Shown: positions 1-10,379, counted from the stretch's first letter. The stretch: 64,000 nucleotides of DNA from Streptomyces sp. NBC_00525 (GCF_036346595.1 NZ_CP107834.1:4898001-4962000), one strand, 5' to 3'. Translations and numbers: made by a program. The notes: generated by a model not told the origin, from the letters alone.

Positions 1-1341
1 GCGCTCGCCCAGGCCCGCGCCGTGGACGCCAAGAAGGCGGCCGGCGAGAAGCTGGGCCCGCTGGCCGGCGTCCCGCTCGCGCTCAAGGACATCTTCACCA
101 CGAAGGGCATGCCGACCACCGTCGGCTCCAAGATCCTCGAGGGCTGGGTGCCGCCGTACGACGCGACGGTCACGCGGAAGCTGAAGGCCGCCGACGTGGT
201 CATCCTCGGCAAGACCAACATGGACGAGTTCGCCATGGGGTCCTCCACCGAGAACAGCGCCTACGGCCCCACCGGCAACCCCTGGGACCTCACCCGTATC
301 CCCGGCGGCTCCGGCGGCGGCTCCTCGGCCGCCCTGGCCGCCTTCGAGGCCCCGCTCGCCATCGGCACGGACACCGGCGGCTCCATCCGCCAGCCCGCCG
401 CCGTCACCGGCACGGTCGGCGTCAAGCCCACCTACGGCGGGGTCTCCCGCTACGGCATGGTCGCCTTCTCGTCCTCCCTGGACCAGGGCGGGCCCTGCGC
501 CCGCACCGTCCTGGACGCGGCCCTGCTGCACGAGGCGATCGCCGGCCACGACCCGATGGACTCCACGTCGATCGACGCGCCGGTCCCGCCCGTGGTCGAG
601 GCCGCGCGCAACGGCTCCGTGCGGGGCATGCGCGTCGGGGTCGTCAAGCAGTTCTCCGGCGAGGGCTACCAGGCCGGTGTCGTCCAGCGCTTCAACGAGT
701 CGGTCGAGCTGCTCGAATCGCTCGGCGCCACCGTGGTCGAGCTGGACTGCCCCAGCTTCGACCTCGCCCTTTCGGCGTACTACCTGATCGCGCCGTCCGA
801 GTGCTCCTCGAACCTCGCCCGGTTCGACGCCATGCGCTACGGCCTGCGCGTCGGGGACGACGGCACGAAGTCCGCCGAGGAGGTCACCGCGCTCACCCGC
901 GAGGCCGGCTTCGGCGACGAGGTCAAGCGCCGCATCATCCTCGGTACGTACGCGCTCAGCTCCGGCTACTACGACGCGTACTACGGCTCCGCGCAGAAGG
1001 TCCGTACGCTGATCACCCGCGAGTTCGAGCAGGCGTTCGAGCGGGTGGACGTGATCGTCTCGCCGACCACGCCCACCACCGCCTTCCCGATCGGTGAGCG
1101 CGCCGACGACCCGATGGCGATGTACCTGGCCGACCTGTGCACCATCCCGACCAACCTGGCCGGCAACTCCGCCATGTCGCTGCCCTGCGGCCTGGCCCCG
1201 GAGGACGGCCTCCCGGTCGGGCTGCAGATCATCGCGCCCGCCATGAAGGACGACCGGCTCTACAAGGTCGGAGCCGCCGTCGAGGCCGCCTTCGTGGAAA
1301 GGTGGGGTCACCCGCTGCTGGAGGAGGCTCCGTCGCTATGA
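1..1341 (+). CDS. gatA: Asp/Glu-tRNA amidotransferase subunit A (5' end missing)
   Basis: GatA is the glutaminase subunit of GatCAB. It releases ammonia from glutamine so that misacylated Glu-tRNA(Gln) or Asp-tRNA(Asn) can be amidated in the cytoplasm. The frame is already open at base 1, so the first roughly 50-60 residues lie outside the window; the GTG at 22 is internal. The amidase-signature triad is visible: Lys in ALKDIF (near 79-96), the cis-Ser in the glycine/serine-rich [10 protein letters not shown] loop (near 304-333), and the nucleophilic Ser in [12 protein letters not shown] (near 370-400). It ends at TGA 1339-1341, overlapping the next start as ATGA. Cotranscription with gatB follows from the spacing. 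The assignment is secure. Confidence 0.97.
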   Translation, partial: ALAQARAVDAKKAAGEKLGPLAGVPLALKDIFTTKGMPTTVGSKILEGWVPPYDATVTRKLKAADVVILGKTNMDEFAMGSSTENSAYGPTGNPWDLTRIPGGSGGGSSAALAAFEAPLAIGTDTGGSIRQPAAVTGTVGVKPTYGGVSRYGMVAFSSSLDQGGPCARTVLDAALLHEAIAGHDPMDSTSIDAPVPPVVEAARNGSVRGMRVGVVKQFSGEGYQAGVVQRFNESVELLESLGATVVELDCPSFDLALSAYYLIAPSECSSNLARFDAMRYGLRVGDDGTKSAEEVTALTREAGFGDEVKRRIILGTYALSSGYYDAYYGSAQKVRTLITREFEQAFERVDVIVSPTTPTTAFPIGERADDPMAMYLADLCTIPTNLAGNSAMSLPCGLAPEDGLPVGLQIIAPAMKDDRLYKVGAAVEAAFVERWGHPLLEEAPSL

Positions 1342-1580
1342 GTGCCATGGCCAAGAAAGCCAAGAACTTCAAGAAGTCGAAGACCGGGCTGTACGTGTCG
1401 ATGGGCAGCACCGCGTTCGGTGCGCTCAGCGTCGTCAAGCAGGCGAGGCTCGCACGCGAGGACAACGACACACTGCGGCTCATCGACGCCGCCGTGTCCG
1501 CCGCCGCCATCGTGACCGGCCTCGCGATCCTCTATCGCGAACTGAAGCGTCTCGGCGACGACGACGTACTGCTGGGCTGA
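1338..1580 (+). CDS. small conserved hypothetical protein between gatA and gatB
   Basis: This 80-residue protein starts at ATG 1338, coupled to the gatA stop through an ATGA overlap. It has a very basic N-terminus ([17 protein letters not shown]) and one hydrophobic stretch at about residues 50-68 ([21 protein letters not shown]), which could be a membrane helix. It ends 15 bases before gatB, so it is part of the gat operon. I do not recognise a family with a known function. Good third-position GC and the tight spacing argue that it is real. The position could mean a role linked to GatCAB or only shared transcription; nothing in the sequence decides this. Confidence 0.85.
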   Translation: MSAMAKKAKNFKKSKTGLYVSMGSTAFGALSVVKQARLAREDNDTLRLIDAAVSAAAIVTGLAILYRELKRLGDDDVLLG

Positions 1581-1595
1581 GAGGGAAAGTTTTCC

Positions 1596-3104
1596 GTGAC
1601 TGTCATCGACCTGGAGTCGTACGAGGACGCCCTCGCGACGTACGACCCCGTCATGGGCCTCGAGGTCCATGTGGAGCTCGGTACCAAGACGAAGATGTTC
1701 TGCGGCTGCTCCACCGAGCTGAAGCAGGACGCCAACTCGCAGACCTGCCCGGTCTGCCTCGGCCTGCCCGGCGCGCTGCCGGTCGTCAACGCGATCGGCG
1801 TCGAGTCCGCGATCAAGATCGGCCTCGCGCTGAACTGCGAGATCGCCGAGTGGTGCCGCTTCGCCCGGAAGAACTACTTCTATCCGGACATGCCGAAGAA
1901 CTTCCAGACCTCCCAGTACGACGAGCCGATCGCCTTCAACGGCTATCTGGACGTCCAGCTGGAGGACGGCGAGATCTTCCGGGTGCAGATCGAACGCGCC
2001 CACATGGAGGAGGACACCGGCAAGTCGACGCACGTCGGCGGCGCCACCGGCCGTATCCACGGCGCGTCCCACTCCCTGCTCGACTACAACCGCGCGGGCA
2101 TCCCGCTCATCGAGATCGTCACCAAGCCGATCGAGGGAGCGGGCGCACGCGCCCCCGAGGTCGCCAAGGCGTACGTCGCCGAGCTGCGCGAGCTCATCAA
2201 GGCGCTCGGCGTCTCCGAGGCCCGCATGGAGATGGGCCAGATGCGCTGCGACGTCAACCTGTCGCTGCGCCCGCACGGCACCGAGACCTTCGGTACGCGC
2301 TCCGAGACGAAGAACGTCAACTCGCTGCGTTCCGTCGAGCGCGCCGCCCGCTTCGAGATCCAGCGCCACGCCGCGGTGCTGAACTCCGGCGGCACCGTCG
2401 TGCAGGAGACCCGGCACTTCCACGAGGAGGACGGCTCCACCACGGCCGGCCGCATCAAGGACAACGCCGAGGACTACCGCTACTTCCCCGAGCCGGACCT
2501 GGTGCCGGTCGCCCCGGCCCGCGAGTGGGTCGAGGAGCTGCGCAAGGGGCTCCCCGAGCTGCCGCGCGTCCGCCGCGCCCGGCTCAAGGAGGAGTGGGGC
2601 GTCTCCGAGCACGACATGCAGTCCATCCTCAACGCGGGCGCGGTCGAGCTGATCGTGGCCACGATCGAGGCGGGCGCCCCCGCGGACCAGGCCCGCAAGT
2701 GGTGGATGGGCGAGCTGGCCCGCAACGCCAACGAGACCGGCCGCGGCCTCGACGAGCTGCCCGTCACCCCGGCGCAGGTCGCCCGGGTCGCCGAGCTGGT
2801 CGCCGCGGGCGACCTCAACGACAAGCTCGCCCGCCAGGTCCTGGAGGGTGTGCTCGCCGGCGAGGGCGACCCGGACACCGTCGTCGAGAAGCGCGGCCTC
2901 AAGGTCGTCTCCGACGAGGGCGCCCTGTCCACCGCCGTGGACGAGGCCATCGCGGGCAACGCGGCCATCGCGGACAAGATCCGCGGCGGCAAGGTCGCGG
3001 CGGCCGGTGCGCTGGTCGGCGCGGTCATGAAGGCGACTCGCGGCCAGGCCGACGCGGCCCGCGTCCGCGAGCTGATCCTTCAGAAGCTGGGCGTCGAGGG
3101 CTGA
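1596..3104 (+). CDS. gatB: Asp/Glu-tRNA amidotransferase subunit B
   Basis: GatB (502 aa, normal length) is the kinase/transamidase subunit of GatCAB. It binds misacylated tRNA, activates the carboxylate with ATP and receives ammonia from GatA. The N-terminus has the typical [16 protein letters not shown] motif and paired cysteines CGC...CPVC of the zinc site, followed by the cradle domain ([24 protein letters not shown]). The C-terminal YqeY-like tRNA-binding tail ends near QKLGVEG. It starts at GTG 1596 behind a purine-rich GAGAGGGAAAG. It is the last gene of the gat operon, with a strong hairpin 17 bases after the stop. Confidence 0.97.
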   Translation: MTVIDLESYEDALATYDPVMGLEVHVELGTKTKMFCGCSTELKQDANSQTCPVCLGLPGALPVVNAIGVESAIKIGLALNCEIAEWCRFARKNYFYPDMPKNFQTSQYDEPIAFNGYLDVQLEDGEIFRVQIERAHMEEDTGKSTHVGGATGRIHGASHSLLDYNRAGIPLIEIVTKPIEGAGARAPEVAKAYVAELRELIKALGVSEARMEMGQMRCDVNLSLRPHGTETFGTRSETKNVNSLRSVERAARFEIQRHAAVLNSGGTVVQETRHFHEEDGSTTAGRIKDNAEDYRYFPEPDLVPVAPAREWVEELRKGLPELPRVRRARLKEEWGVSEHDMQSILNAGAVELIVATIEAGAPADQARKWWMGELARNANETGRGLDELPVTPAQVARVAELVAAGDLNDKLARQVLEGVLAGEGDPDTVVEKRGLKVVSDEGALSTAVDEAIAGNAAIADKIRGGKVAAAGALVGAVMKATRGQADAARVRELILQKLGVEG

Positions 3105-3113
3105 GCCCTTCCC

Positions 3114-3177
3114 GTACGCCGAAGGGGCGGTGGGTCCGGTCGCGAACCGGGCCCACCGCCCCTTCGTATGGGCGTAC
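3114..3177 (+). terminator. gatB terminator hairpin
   Basis: A near-perfect 20-bp inverted repeat (3121-3140 with 3145-3165, one T-G wobble, CGCG loop) is flanked by a further pairing GTACGCC/GGCGTAC (3114-3120 with 3171-3177). There is no U-tract, which is usual for Streptomyces. It sits directly after gatB and before the next plus-strand gene. Confidence 0.8.
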
Positions 3178-3338
3178 TTATGTCGTCCATAGGTGGATCT
3201 GCCCGCTGTGACCCTCCCCACGAAACGGGCAAATGATCTCGAATGGCTGCGAGAGTGGCGGTCTCAGGTCATGCGTTCTCCCGCGGGCGGCAGTGCCGGT
3301 CGCCGGGAAGACCACGAACCCGCAGGGAGCGCGTCCTC

Positions 3339-5561
3339 TTGGCTGCCATCGCCCGCTGGTGCGTCACGCACCGCCTCATCGCCGTACTGATCTGGCTGCT
3401 CGCCCTCGGCGGCACGGCCGCCGCGGCCGGGTTCGCGGGGTCCGCGTACTCCAACGACTACGAGGCCCCGGGCACCGAGTCGGGCCGCGCCGCCGAACTG
3501 CTCAAGAGCGGCTTCACCGACCTCGGCGGCGACACGGACACCATCGTCTGGCACACCGAGGACTCCACGGTCCGGGCCACCGACGTCCAGCAGAAGATGA
3601 CCCGCACCCTGCACGCCGTCGAACGGCTGCCCGGCGTCGGGGCGGTGGCCGGACCCTATACGGAGACCGGCGCCGCGCAGATCAGCGCCGACGGGCACAC
3701 CGCGTACGCCACCGTCACCTTCGACCAGCGCGCCGACGACGTGCCCGTGGCGCAGGCACAGGCCGTCGTGGACACCGCCGAGGCGGCCGAGAGCCCGCAC
3801 CTGCGCGTCGAACTGGGCGGCTCCGCCATCGCGCTCACCGAGGCGCCCGCCGCCCATCTCAGCGAGATCATCGGGGTCGCCGTCGCGGCCGTCGTGCTCT
3901 TCGTCGCCTTCGGCTCCCTCGCCGCCAGCATGCTGCCCATCGCCACCGCGCTCGTCTCGGTCGGCACCGCGTACGCGGGCATCGTGCTCCTCGGCCATCT
4001 GATGACCGTCGCCGACTTCGCGCCCATGCTCGGCATGCTCATCGGCCTCGGCGTCGGCATCGACTACGCCCTGTTCATCGTCACCCGGCACCGCAGAGGA
4101 CTGCGGCGCGGCATGACCGTGCCCGAGGCCGCACAGCACGCGGTGGCCACGACCGGCCGGGCCGTCGTCTTCGCCGGCGCCACCGTCTGCATCGCGCTGC
4201 TCGGCATGCTGATCCTGCGGCTCAGCTTCCTCAACGGCGTCGCCATCGCCGCCTCGCTGACCGTCGTGCTGACCGTGGCCGCCTCGGTGACCCTGCTGCC
4301 GGCCCTGCTGTCGCTCATCGGCCTGCGCGCGCTCAGCCGGCGCGAGCGCGCCCGGCTGGCCGCGCACGGGCCGCAGCCCGAATCACCCACCGGCTTCGCC
4401 GCCCGCTGGTCCGCCTTCGTCGAACGGCACCCCAAGCTGCTCGGCTCGCTGGCCGCCGTCGTGATGCTGGCCCTCGCGCTGCCCACCTTCTCGCTCCACC
4501 TCGGCACCTCCGACCAGGGCAACAACGCCGATTCCAGCACCACCCGGCAGGCGTACGACCTGCTCGCCGACGGCTTCGGCCCCGGCGTCAACGGACCGCT
4601 CACCGTCGCCGCCCACCTGGACGGCGCCGACGACCGGCTCGCGATGGACGCCCTGCCCGCCACCCTGCGCGCCGTCGACGGGGTGGCGCGGGTCGACCCG
4701 GTCACCTACAACGCCGCCGGCGACACCGCCTTCGTCACCGTCGTCCCCGACTCGTCCCCGCAGTCCCGCGACACCAGCGACCTGGTCGAACGGCTGCGCA
4801 CCGACGTCCTGCCGAAGGCGGCCGACAACACCTCGCTGGAGACCCACGTCGGCGGGGTCACCGCCAGCTACGACGACTTCGCCCAGGTCGTCATCGGCAA
4901 GCTGCCGCTGTTCGTCGGCGTCGTCGTCGGACTCGGCTGCCTGCTCCTGCTGCTGGCCTTCCGGTCCATCGGCATCCCCCTCAAGGCGGCGGCGATGAAC
5001 ATCGCGGCGGTCGCCTCCTCCTTCGGCGTCGTCGTCGCGATCTTCCAGTGGGGCTGGGGCAGCGAACTGCTCGGCCTGGGCAGCGCGGGCCCCATCGAAC
5101 CCTTCCTCCCGGTGATCATGGTCTCGGTGCTCTTCGGCCTCTCCATGGACTACCAGGTCTTCCTGGTCGGCCGGATGTACGAGGAGTGGCTGGAGACGCG
5201 GGACAACCGGCGCGCGGTCCGGGTCGGCCTCGCCGAGACCAGCCGGGTGATCAACTCCGCCGCCGTCATCATGATCTCGGTGTTCCTCGCCTTCGTCCTC
5301 AGCGGCGACCGGGTGATCGCGATGTTCGGCATCGCCCTGGCGGCGGCCGTCGCCCTGGACGCCTTCGTCCTGCGCACCCTGCTCGTCCCGGCCCTGATGC
5401 ACCTGCTGGGCGGCGCCAACTGGTGGCTGCCCCGCTGGCTGGACCGCCGGCTGCCCCGCCTGTCCGTCGAACCGCCGGACCACCCGGTGGCCCCCGTACC
5501 GGCACCGGGCCGGGGTACGTACGCGGACGAGCCGGCCGGGGCGGTCCGCGAGAGCGTCTAA
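3339..5561 (+). CDS. MMPL/RND-family membrane transporter
   Basis: This is a membrane exporter of the MMPL branch of the RND superfamily, about 740 residues from the proposed TTG start. Such proteins move lipids or drugs with proton motive force, but the substrate here cannot be told. It has the family layout: one N-terminal helix, an extracytoplasmic domain, a helix block with the GVGIDYALFIVTR motif (near 4048-4086), a second extracytoplasmic domain, and a second block with FGLSMDYQVFLVGRM (near 5134-5178). The Asp-Tyr pairs are the presumed proton relay. The frame is open from ATG 3243, but the arginine-rich first 32 residues look non-coding. TTG 3339, 9 nt after a GGGAG, gives the expected MAAIARWCVTHR start. 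Confidence 0.9.
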   Translation: MAAIARWCVTHRLIAVLIWLLALGGTAAAAGFAGSAYSNDYEAPGTESGRAAELLKSGFTDLGGDTDTIVWHTEDSTVRATDVQQKMTRTLHAVERLPGVGAVAGPYTETGAAQISADGHTAYATVTFDQRADDVPVAQAQAVVDTAEAAESPHLRVELGGSAIALTEAPAAHLSEIIGVAVAAVVLFVAFGSLAASMLPIATALVSVGTAYAGIVLLGHLMTVADFAPMLGMLIGLGVGIDYALFIVTRHRRGLRRGMTVPEAAQHAVATTGRAVVFAGATVCIALLGMLILRLSFLNGVAIAASLTVVLTVAASVTLLPALLSLIGLRALSRRERARLAAHGPQPESPTGFAARWSAFVERHPKLLGSLAAVVMLALALPTFSLHLGTSDQGNNADSSTTRQAYDLLADGFGPGVNGPLTVAAHLDGADDRLAMDALPATLRAVDGVARVDPVTYNAAGDTAFVTVVPDSSPQSRDTSDLVERLRTDVLPKAADNTSLETHVGGVTASYDDFAQVVIGKLPLFVGVVVGLGCLLLLLAFRSIGIPLKAAAMNIAAVASSFGVVVAIFQWGWGSELLGLGSAGPIEPFLPVIMVSVLFGLSMDYQVFLVGRMYEEWLETRDNRRAVRVGLAETSRVINSAAVIMISVFLAFVLSGDRVIAMFGIALAAAVALDAFVLRTLLVPALMHLLGGANWWLPRWLDRRLPRLSVEPPDHPVAPVPAPGRGTYADEPAGAVRESV

Positions 5562-5746
5562 GGCATGTCCGGGTGGTTTCACCGGGACCCTGCGGTGGTA
5601 GGGCGCCGCGTCTAAGGCCCCCCTGCGGCACAGATGCGGAAGACGCCCGATGCGGCACACCCCCCTGGGGGACGAGAGTGGTGGCACGGCGGAGGAACCG
5701 CCGCCACCGAGGCCCGAAGGGCCCGTCACCCCGGGGGGACACCACC

Positions 5747-5926
5747 ATGTACGAGTTCGAACTCCACAAGATCATGCACGCCGAACTGCTGCGCCGCTCC
5801 GATCTCCGGCGCCTCGCCGACGAGGCCCGCCGCTCCCGCCGCGTCGCCCGCCGCAGCGGACGCCAGGAACCCGGAAGGACGGTGAGCAGCGGCGGCGTAC
5901 GGGACCGGTTCACGCCCGCCGCGTAG
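5747..5926 (+). CDS. small basic hypothetical protein (59 aa)
   Basis: It starts at ATG 5747 after a very strong ribosome site (CCGGGGGGAC, 6 nt upstream). The product begins MYEFELHKIMHAELLRRSD and is an arginine-rich, probably helical, soluble 59-mer without membrane segment or cysteines. Small proteins with this MYEFEL...ELLRRAD pattern are common in Streptomyces, but I know of no function. It lies between the MMPL gene and the LuxR regulator. The upstream 185 bases hold a small hairpin (TCCGGGTG-GTTT-CACCGGGA near 5569-5588) and otherwise nothing recognisable. Confidence 0.65.
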   Translation: MYEFELHKIMHAELLRRSDLRRLADEARRSRRVARRSGRQEPGRTVSSGGVRDRFTPAA

Positions 5927-6013
5927 GGGGCGGCGGTGAACCGGAGCCGGGGACCGCACGGTCCCCGGCATATTCCGTCCCCGCTGTCGGACCCGTGTGC
6001 GATGCTCGGCGGC

Positions 6014-9000
6014 GTGGAGACCAGGTCAGTCAGCCCCGTGTTCGTCGGCCGCACCGGCGAACTCAATTCGCTCACCGGCGCGCTCACCCGCGCCACCACC
6101 GAACCCTCCGGCGCCGCCGGGGGGTTCTGCGGTGAACCGCAGGCCCTGCTCATCGGCGGCGAGGCCGGAGTCGGCAAGACCCGCCTCGTCGAGGAGTTCC
6201 TCGCCGTCGCCGCCCGCCGGGACGCCGTCGTCGCCGTCGGCGGCTGCGTCGAGATCGGCGCCGAGGGCCTGCCCTACGCCCCCTTCTCCGCCGCCCTGCG
6301 CGCCCTGCGCCGCGCCCTGCCCGAGGAGATGGCCGCGGCCTGCGCCGGCCAGGAGGGCGAACTGGCCCGGCTGCTGCCCGAACTCGGCGAAGCCGGCCGC
6401 GACGGCTCCGACGAGCACGGCACCGCCCGCCTCTTCGAACTCACCGTCCGGCTGCTGGAGCGCATCTCCGCCGACCGGGCCGTGGTGCTCGTCCTGGAGG
6501 ACCTGCACTGGGCGGACTCCTCCACCCGCCACCTCCTCGCCTACCTCTTCCGCACCCTGCGCGGCGGCCGCCTCGTCGTCGTCGGCACCTACCGCGCCGA
6601 CGACATCCACCGCCGCCACCCGCTGCGCCCCCTCCTCGCCGAGATCGACCGGCTGCGCACCGTCCGCCGCATCGAACTCGCCCGGTTCACCCGCTCCGAG
6701 GTGCGCCGCCAGCTCGCCGGCATCCTCGCCGACACCCCCGACCCCGCCCTGGTGGACGAGATATTCGAGCGCTCCGACGGCAACGCCTTCTTCGTCGAGG
6801 AACTGGCCTGCATCCTGGAGTGCGGCGACGGGGACGGCGACGGACTGCCCGACTCGCTGCGCGACCTCCTCCTCGTCCGCGTCGAAACCCTCTCCGACGA
6901 CGCCCAGAAGGTCGCCAGGATCGTCGCCGAGGGCGGCTCCGCCGTCGAGTACGAACTGCTCGCCGCCGTCGCCGGCCTCGCCGAGGACGACCTCATCGAG
7001 GCCCTGCGCACCGCCGTCGGCGCCAACCTGCTGCTCACCACGCCCGAGGGCGACGGCTACCGCTTCCGCCACTCCCTGGTCCGCGAGGCCGTCAGCGACG
7101 ACCTGCTCCCCGGCGAGCGCTCCCGCCTCAACCGCCGCTACGCCGAGGCACTGGAGGCCGACCCGGCCCTCGTCGGCGAGAACGAGCGCGCCACCCGGCT
7201 CGCCAGCTACTGGTACGGGGCGCACGACCCGGCCAAGGCACTGCCCGCCGTCCTCAAGGCATCCGTCGAGGCCCGCCGCCGCAACGCCTACGCCGAACAA
7301 CTGCGCCTGCTCGAACGGGCGCTGGAGCTGTGGGACGACGCCCCGTGCGCCGTACGCCGCACCCTGCGCCCCATCGACTACGCAGAGGTCTACCCCGCCT
7401 GCCGCTCCGACGCCTCCCCGCTGCGCCACCTCGACCTGCTGGCCGAGGCCACCGTCGCGGCCCGCCTCGGCGGCGAGCGCGAGCGGGCCTTCGCCATCTG
7501 CAAGAAGGCGCTGCGCATCCTGGCCGGCGAGGACGACCCCCTGCGCGCCGCCTGGTTCTGGGTGCAGCGCTCCCGCCTCGTCCAGGACCTCACCCGCGGC
7601 GACGGCTGGGAGGAGCTGGCCACCGCCGAACGCCTGGTCCGGGGCCTGCCGCCGTCGGCGGTGCACGCGGACGTGCTGATGATGGTGGCCGGCTGGGGCG
7701 CCCTGCACCGCCCCGGCGCCGAAACCCTGGCCGCCGCCGAGCGGGCCGTGGAGTACGCCCAGCTGGTCGGCGACGAGTACATCGAACTGCACGCCCGGCT
7801 CACCCGAGGCTGGCTCAACGCGGACGCCGGCGCCGTCGACGAGGGCATCGCCGAGATGTACGCCGTCCGCGACCGGGCCGACGAGCTGGGCCTCATCGAC
7901 ATCATGGGCCGGGCCAGTATCAACCTGCCCTCCACGCTGGAGGCGATGGGCCGCTCAGAGGAGGCCGTCGCCGCCGCCGACCACGGCATCCGCATCTGCC
8001 ACGAGCACGGCGTCGCGGACATGGAGGCGTGGGTCCGCACCAACCAGGCCATGTCGCTGTTCTCGCTGGGCCGCTGGGACGAGGCCGTCGCCACCACCGA
8101 GGCCGCCGCCCGCAAGTCCCTCTCCCGCAAGTCCCAGGGCCTGGTCGCCGCCCGCCGCACCGAGATGGCCCTGGTCCGCGGCGATCTCGCCGAGGCCGAA
8201 CGGCAACTCGCCCTGACCCGGCGCTGCTTCGGCTCCAGCGACCCCCAGCCCCAGCACTTCATCAACCCCGTGCGGCACGGCATCCTGCTCGCCGTGCAGC
8301 AGGGCCGGCTCGCCGAGGCGCGCGCCGCCTTCGAGGCCCAGGCCGCCGAGGGCTTCCCGACCGGCACCCAGCGCTACGCCTTCCCCATGCTGCACGCCGT
8401 CGCGGCGGCCGAGGCCGACGCCCGGGGACTGCCCGCCACCGAACCGGGCCGCCCCGCCGTCCTCGACCTCGTCCGCGCCCAGCTCAAGCGGCTGCCCGCC
8501 CTCGTCCCCGTCTGGGCCGCCCATGTGCCGCTGATCGACGCCGAACTGGCCAGGGCCGAGGGCAGCGACACCCCCCGCCACTGGGAGGAGGCCGCCCGGG
8601 CGTTCGCCCCGCTGCGACGCCCGTACGAGCTGGCGCAGATCCACCACCGCTGGGCGGAGGCGCTGCTCACCGCCTCCGGGGACCGGGCCACCGCCACCCG
8701 GCTGCTGCGCGAGGCGCACACCACCGCCGTACGGCTGGGGGCCCGCCCGCTCACCGAGTCCATCGAGCTGCTGGCCGGCCGGGCCCGCATCGCCCTCACC
8801 GGCACGCCGGCCCCCGCCGAGAAGGCGCCCGCCGCCGTGGAGTCCTTCGGGCTCACCCCGCGCGAGCAGGACGTGCACCGGCTGGTGGCCGCCGGGCTCA
8901 CCAACCGCCGCATCGCCGAGGAGCTGTACATCTCGCCCAAGACCGCGAGCGTGCACGTCTCCAACATCCTGGCCAAGCTGGGCGTCGCCGGCCGCGGCGA

Positions 9001-9055
9001 GGCCGCCGCCCTGGCCCACCGGCTGCGCCTCTACCCGGCACCGGAGTCCCGGTGA
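6014..9055 (+). CDS. LuxR-family AAA ATPase regulator (LAL type)
   Basis: This is a large ATP-dependent transcriptional regulator of the LAL (large ATP-binding LuxR) class, about 1013 residues. The N-terminal AAA_16 module has Walker A GGEAGVGKTRL (about residues 47-57) and Walker B VVLVLEDLHWAD (about 156-167). A long helical TPR-like middle follows, and the C-terminus (from about residue 945) is a LuxR helix-turn-helix with LTPREQDVHRLVAAGLTNRRIAEEL. The target and inducer are unknown; LALs often act as pathway activators. The frame stays open to ATG 5936, but GTG 6014 (alternative ATG 6002) fits the conserved start VETRSVSPVFVGR. It is monocistronic and convergent with the next gene. Confidence 0.9.
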   Translation: METRSVSPVFVGRTGELNSLTGALTRATTEPSGAAGGFCGEPQALLIGGEAGVGKTRLVEEFLAVAARRDAVVAVGGCVEIGAEGLPYAPFSAALRALRRALPEEMAAACAGQEGELARLLPELGEAGRDGSDEHGTARLFELTVRLLERISADRAVVLVLEDLHWADSSTRHLLAYLFRTLRGGRLVVVGTYRADDIHRRHPLRPLLAEIDRLRTVRRIELARFTRSEVRRQLAGILADTPDPALVDEIFERSDGNAFFVEELACILECGDGDGDGLPDSLRDLLLVRVETLSDDAQKVARIVAEGGSAVEYELLAAVAGLAEDDLIEALRTAVGANLLLTTPEGDGYRFRHSLVREAVSDDLLPGERSRLNRRYAEALEADPALVGENERATRLASYWYGAHDPAKALPAVLKASVEARRRNAYAEQLRLLERALELWDDAPCAVRRTLRPIDYAEVYPACRSDASPLRHLDLLAEATVAARLGGERERAFAICKKALRILAGEDDPLRAAWFWVQRSRLVQDLTRGDGWEELATAERLVRGLPPSAVHADVLMMVAGWGALHRPGAETLAAAERAVEYAQLVGDEYIELHARLTRGWLNADAGAVDEGIAEMYAVRDRADELGLIDIMGRASINLPSTLEAMGRSEEAVAAADHGIRICHEHGVADMEAWVRTNQAMSLFSLGRWDEAVATTEAAARKSLSRKSQGLVAARRTEMALVRGDLAEAERQLALTRRCFGSSDPQPQHFINPVRHGILLAVQQGRLAEARAAFEAQAAEGFPTGTQRYAFPMLHAVAAAEADARGLPATEPGRPAVLDLVRAQLKRLPALVPVWAAHVPLIDAELARAEGSDTPRHWEEAARAFAPLRRPYELAQIHHRWAEALLTASGDRATATRLLREAHTTAVRLGARPLTESIELLAGRARIALTGTPAPAEKAPAAVESFGLTPREQDVHRLVAAGLTNRRIAEELYISPKTASVHVSNILAKLGVAGRGEAAALAHRLRLYPAPESR

Positions 9056-9060
9056 GGCGC

Positions 9061-9097
9061 CCCGGCCGGGCAGAGCGCCGGCCCCCGCCCGGCCGGG
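9061..9097. terminator. convergent terminator
   Basis: The inverted repeat CCCGGCCGGGC (9061-9071) / GCCCGGCCGGG (9087-9097) lies in the 49-base gap between the convergent LuxR and sugar-dehydrogenase genes. It can serve both strands. Confidence 0.65.
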
Positions 9098-9104
9098 CAG
9101 GGCG

Positions 9105-10379
9105 CTAGCGCACCCGGAGCAGCAGGATGCGGTCGTCGCCGGGCTTCGGGGAGCCCCGGCCGTCCGTCTCGCTGGTGACCAGCCACATCCGGTCGCCGCC
9201 CGCCGCCAGGACCGTGCGCAGCCGGCCGTACTCGCCCTTCAGGAACGCCTGCGGGGCGGCCAGCGGCTCCTGCGCGGCGCCGCCCTCGCGGGACAGCGGA
9301 ATCCGCCACAGCCGCTCGCCCCGCAGCCCGGCCATCCACAGGGAGCCCTTGACGTAGGCGAGGCCGCTCGGCGACGCCTCGGAGGTCTTCCACTGGGCGA
9401 CCGGGTCGTGGAAGCCCTTCTCGTGCGCCACGCCCTCGGCGTCCGGCCAGCCGTAGTCGCCGCCCGGCTCGATGAGGTTCAGCTCGTCCCAGGTGTCCTG
9501 GCCGAACTCGGAGGCCCACAGCCGCTTGTCCGCGTCCCAGGCGAGCCCCTGCACATTGCGGTGCCCGTACGAATACACCACGGAGTCGGCCTTCGGATTG
9601 CCGTGCAGCGGCTCCCCGTCCGGCGTCATCCGCAGGATCTTCCCGGCCAGCGAGTCCTCGTCACGGGCGCGGTCGCCGTCGCCCGTCTCGCCCGTGCCCG
9701 CGTACAGCATGCCGTCCGGGCCGAAGGCGATCCGGCCGCCGTTGTGGATCGCGCCCTTGGGGATGCCCCGCAGGATCGTGTCCGGGGCGCCGAGCGACTG
9801 ACTCGGCGTGGAGGCGTTCTCGTCGTAGATCATGCGGGCGATGCGGTTGTCGGACGCGGTGGTGAAGTACGCGTACACCAGATGGTCCGAGCCGAAGTCG
9901 GGGGAGACGGCGATGCCGAGCAGGCCGCCCTCGCCCTCCGGCGCGACTCCGGGCACCGCGCCGATGAGCTTCTTCTCGCCGCTCTCGGCGTCGACACGGG
10001 TGATCGTCCCCTTGTCGCGGGAGCCGACCAGGAGGTCGCCGCCGGGCAGCGCGGCCAGCCCCCACGGGGAGTTCAGCCCCTCGGTGACCGTGGACACCAG
10101 CTCGACCGCGCCCTTGGCCGGCGGCAGGCCCGCCGGAGTGCGCGAGACGGAGGGCGACGGCGAAGCCGACGCGTCGGGGGAGGGGGAGGCGCTGGGGGAG
10201 TGCGCGGGGGAACGCGCGCCCTGGCCCGCCGAACTCTCCATGCCCTCCTGCGAGGTGCACCCCGCGGCGAGCAGCAGCGCACCGGCCGCCGCCACCGCCA
10301 CAGCGCCCCGCCGAGCCCCCCGGCCGCCTCCGCCGGGGCCCGTCCGACGCCCCACCGGCTCCTGCACTGATCCGAACAC
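9105..10379 (-). CDS. secreted PQQ-type sugar dehydrogenase-like lipoprotein
   Basis: This is a six-bladed beta-propeller of the glucose/sorbosone dehydrogenase (GSDH) family, anchored outside the cell as a lipoprotein. The signal peptide ends in the lipobox LLLAAGC. A Ser/Pro/Ala-rich linker follows, and then the propeller with typical motifs GLNSPWGLAALPGGDLLV, HNGGRIAFGPDGMLYAGTGE, YGHRNVQGLAWD and EFGQDTWDELN. Family members oxidise aldoses with PQQ, but many bacterial homologues have unknown substrates. The start chosen is GTG 10379, 8 nt after GAAGGGA; the frame runs further upstream without coding character. It yields about 424 aa and is monocistronic. Confidence 0.88.
   Translation of the reverse strand: MFGSVQEPVGRRTGPGGGGRGARRGAVAVAAAGALLLAAGCTSQEGMESSAGQGARSPAHSPSASPSPDASASPSPSVSRTPAGLPPAKGAVELVSTVTEGLNSPWGLAALPGGDLLVGSRDKGTITRVDAESGEKKLIGAVPGVAPEGEGGLLGIAVSPDFGSDHLVYAYFTTASDNRIARMIYDENASTPSQSLGAPDTILRGIPKGAIHNGGRIAFGPDGMLYAGTGETGDGDRARDEDSLAGKILRMTPDGEPLHGNPKADSVVYSYGHRNVQGLAWDADKRLWASEFGQDTWDELNLIEPGGDYGWPDAEGVAHEKGFHDPVAQWKTSEASPSGLAYVKGSLWMAGLRGERLWRIPLSREGGAAQEPLAAPQAFLKGEYGRLRTVLAAGGDRMWLVTSETDGRGSPKPGDDRILLLRVR

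Noticed and set aside
1308..3221. 637-residue minus-strand frame opposite gatB
   Set aside because: It is a shadow of gatB with no ribosome site and typical antisense composition.
3233..5926. 897-residue frame across the MMPL gene
   Set aside because: Arginine/proline-rich translation in the wrong frame. Only its last 59 codons (from 5747) with a strong ribosome site are taken as a gene.
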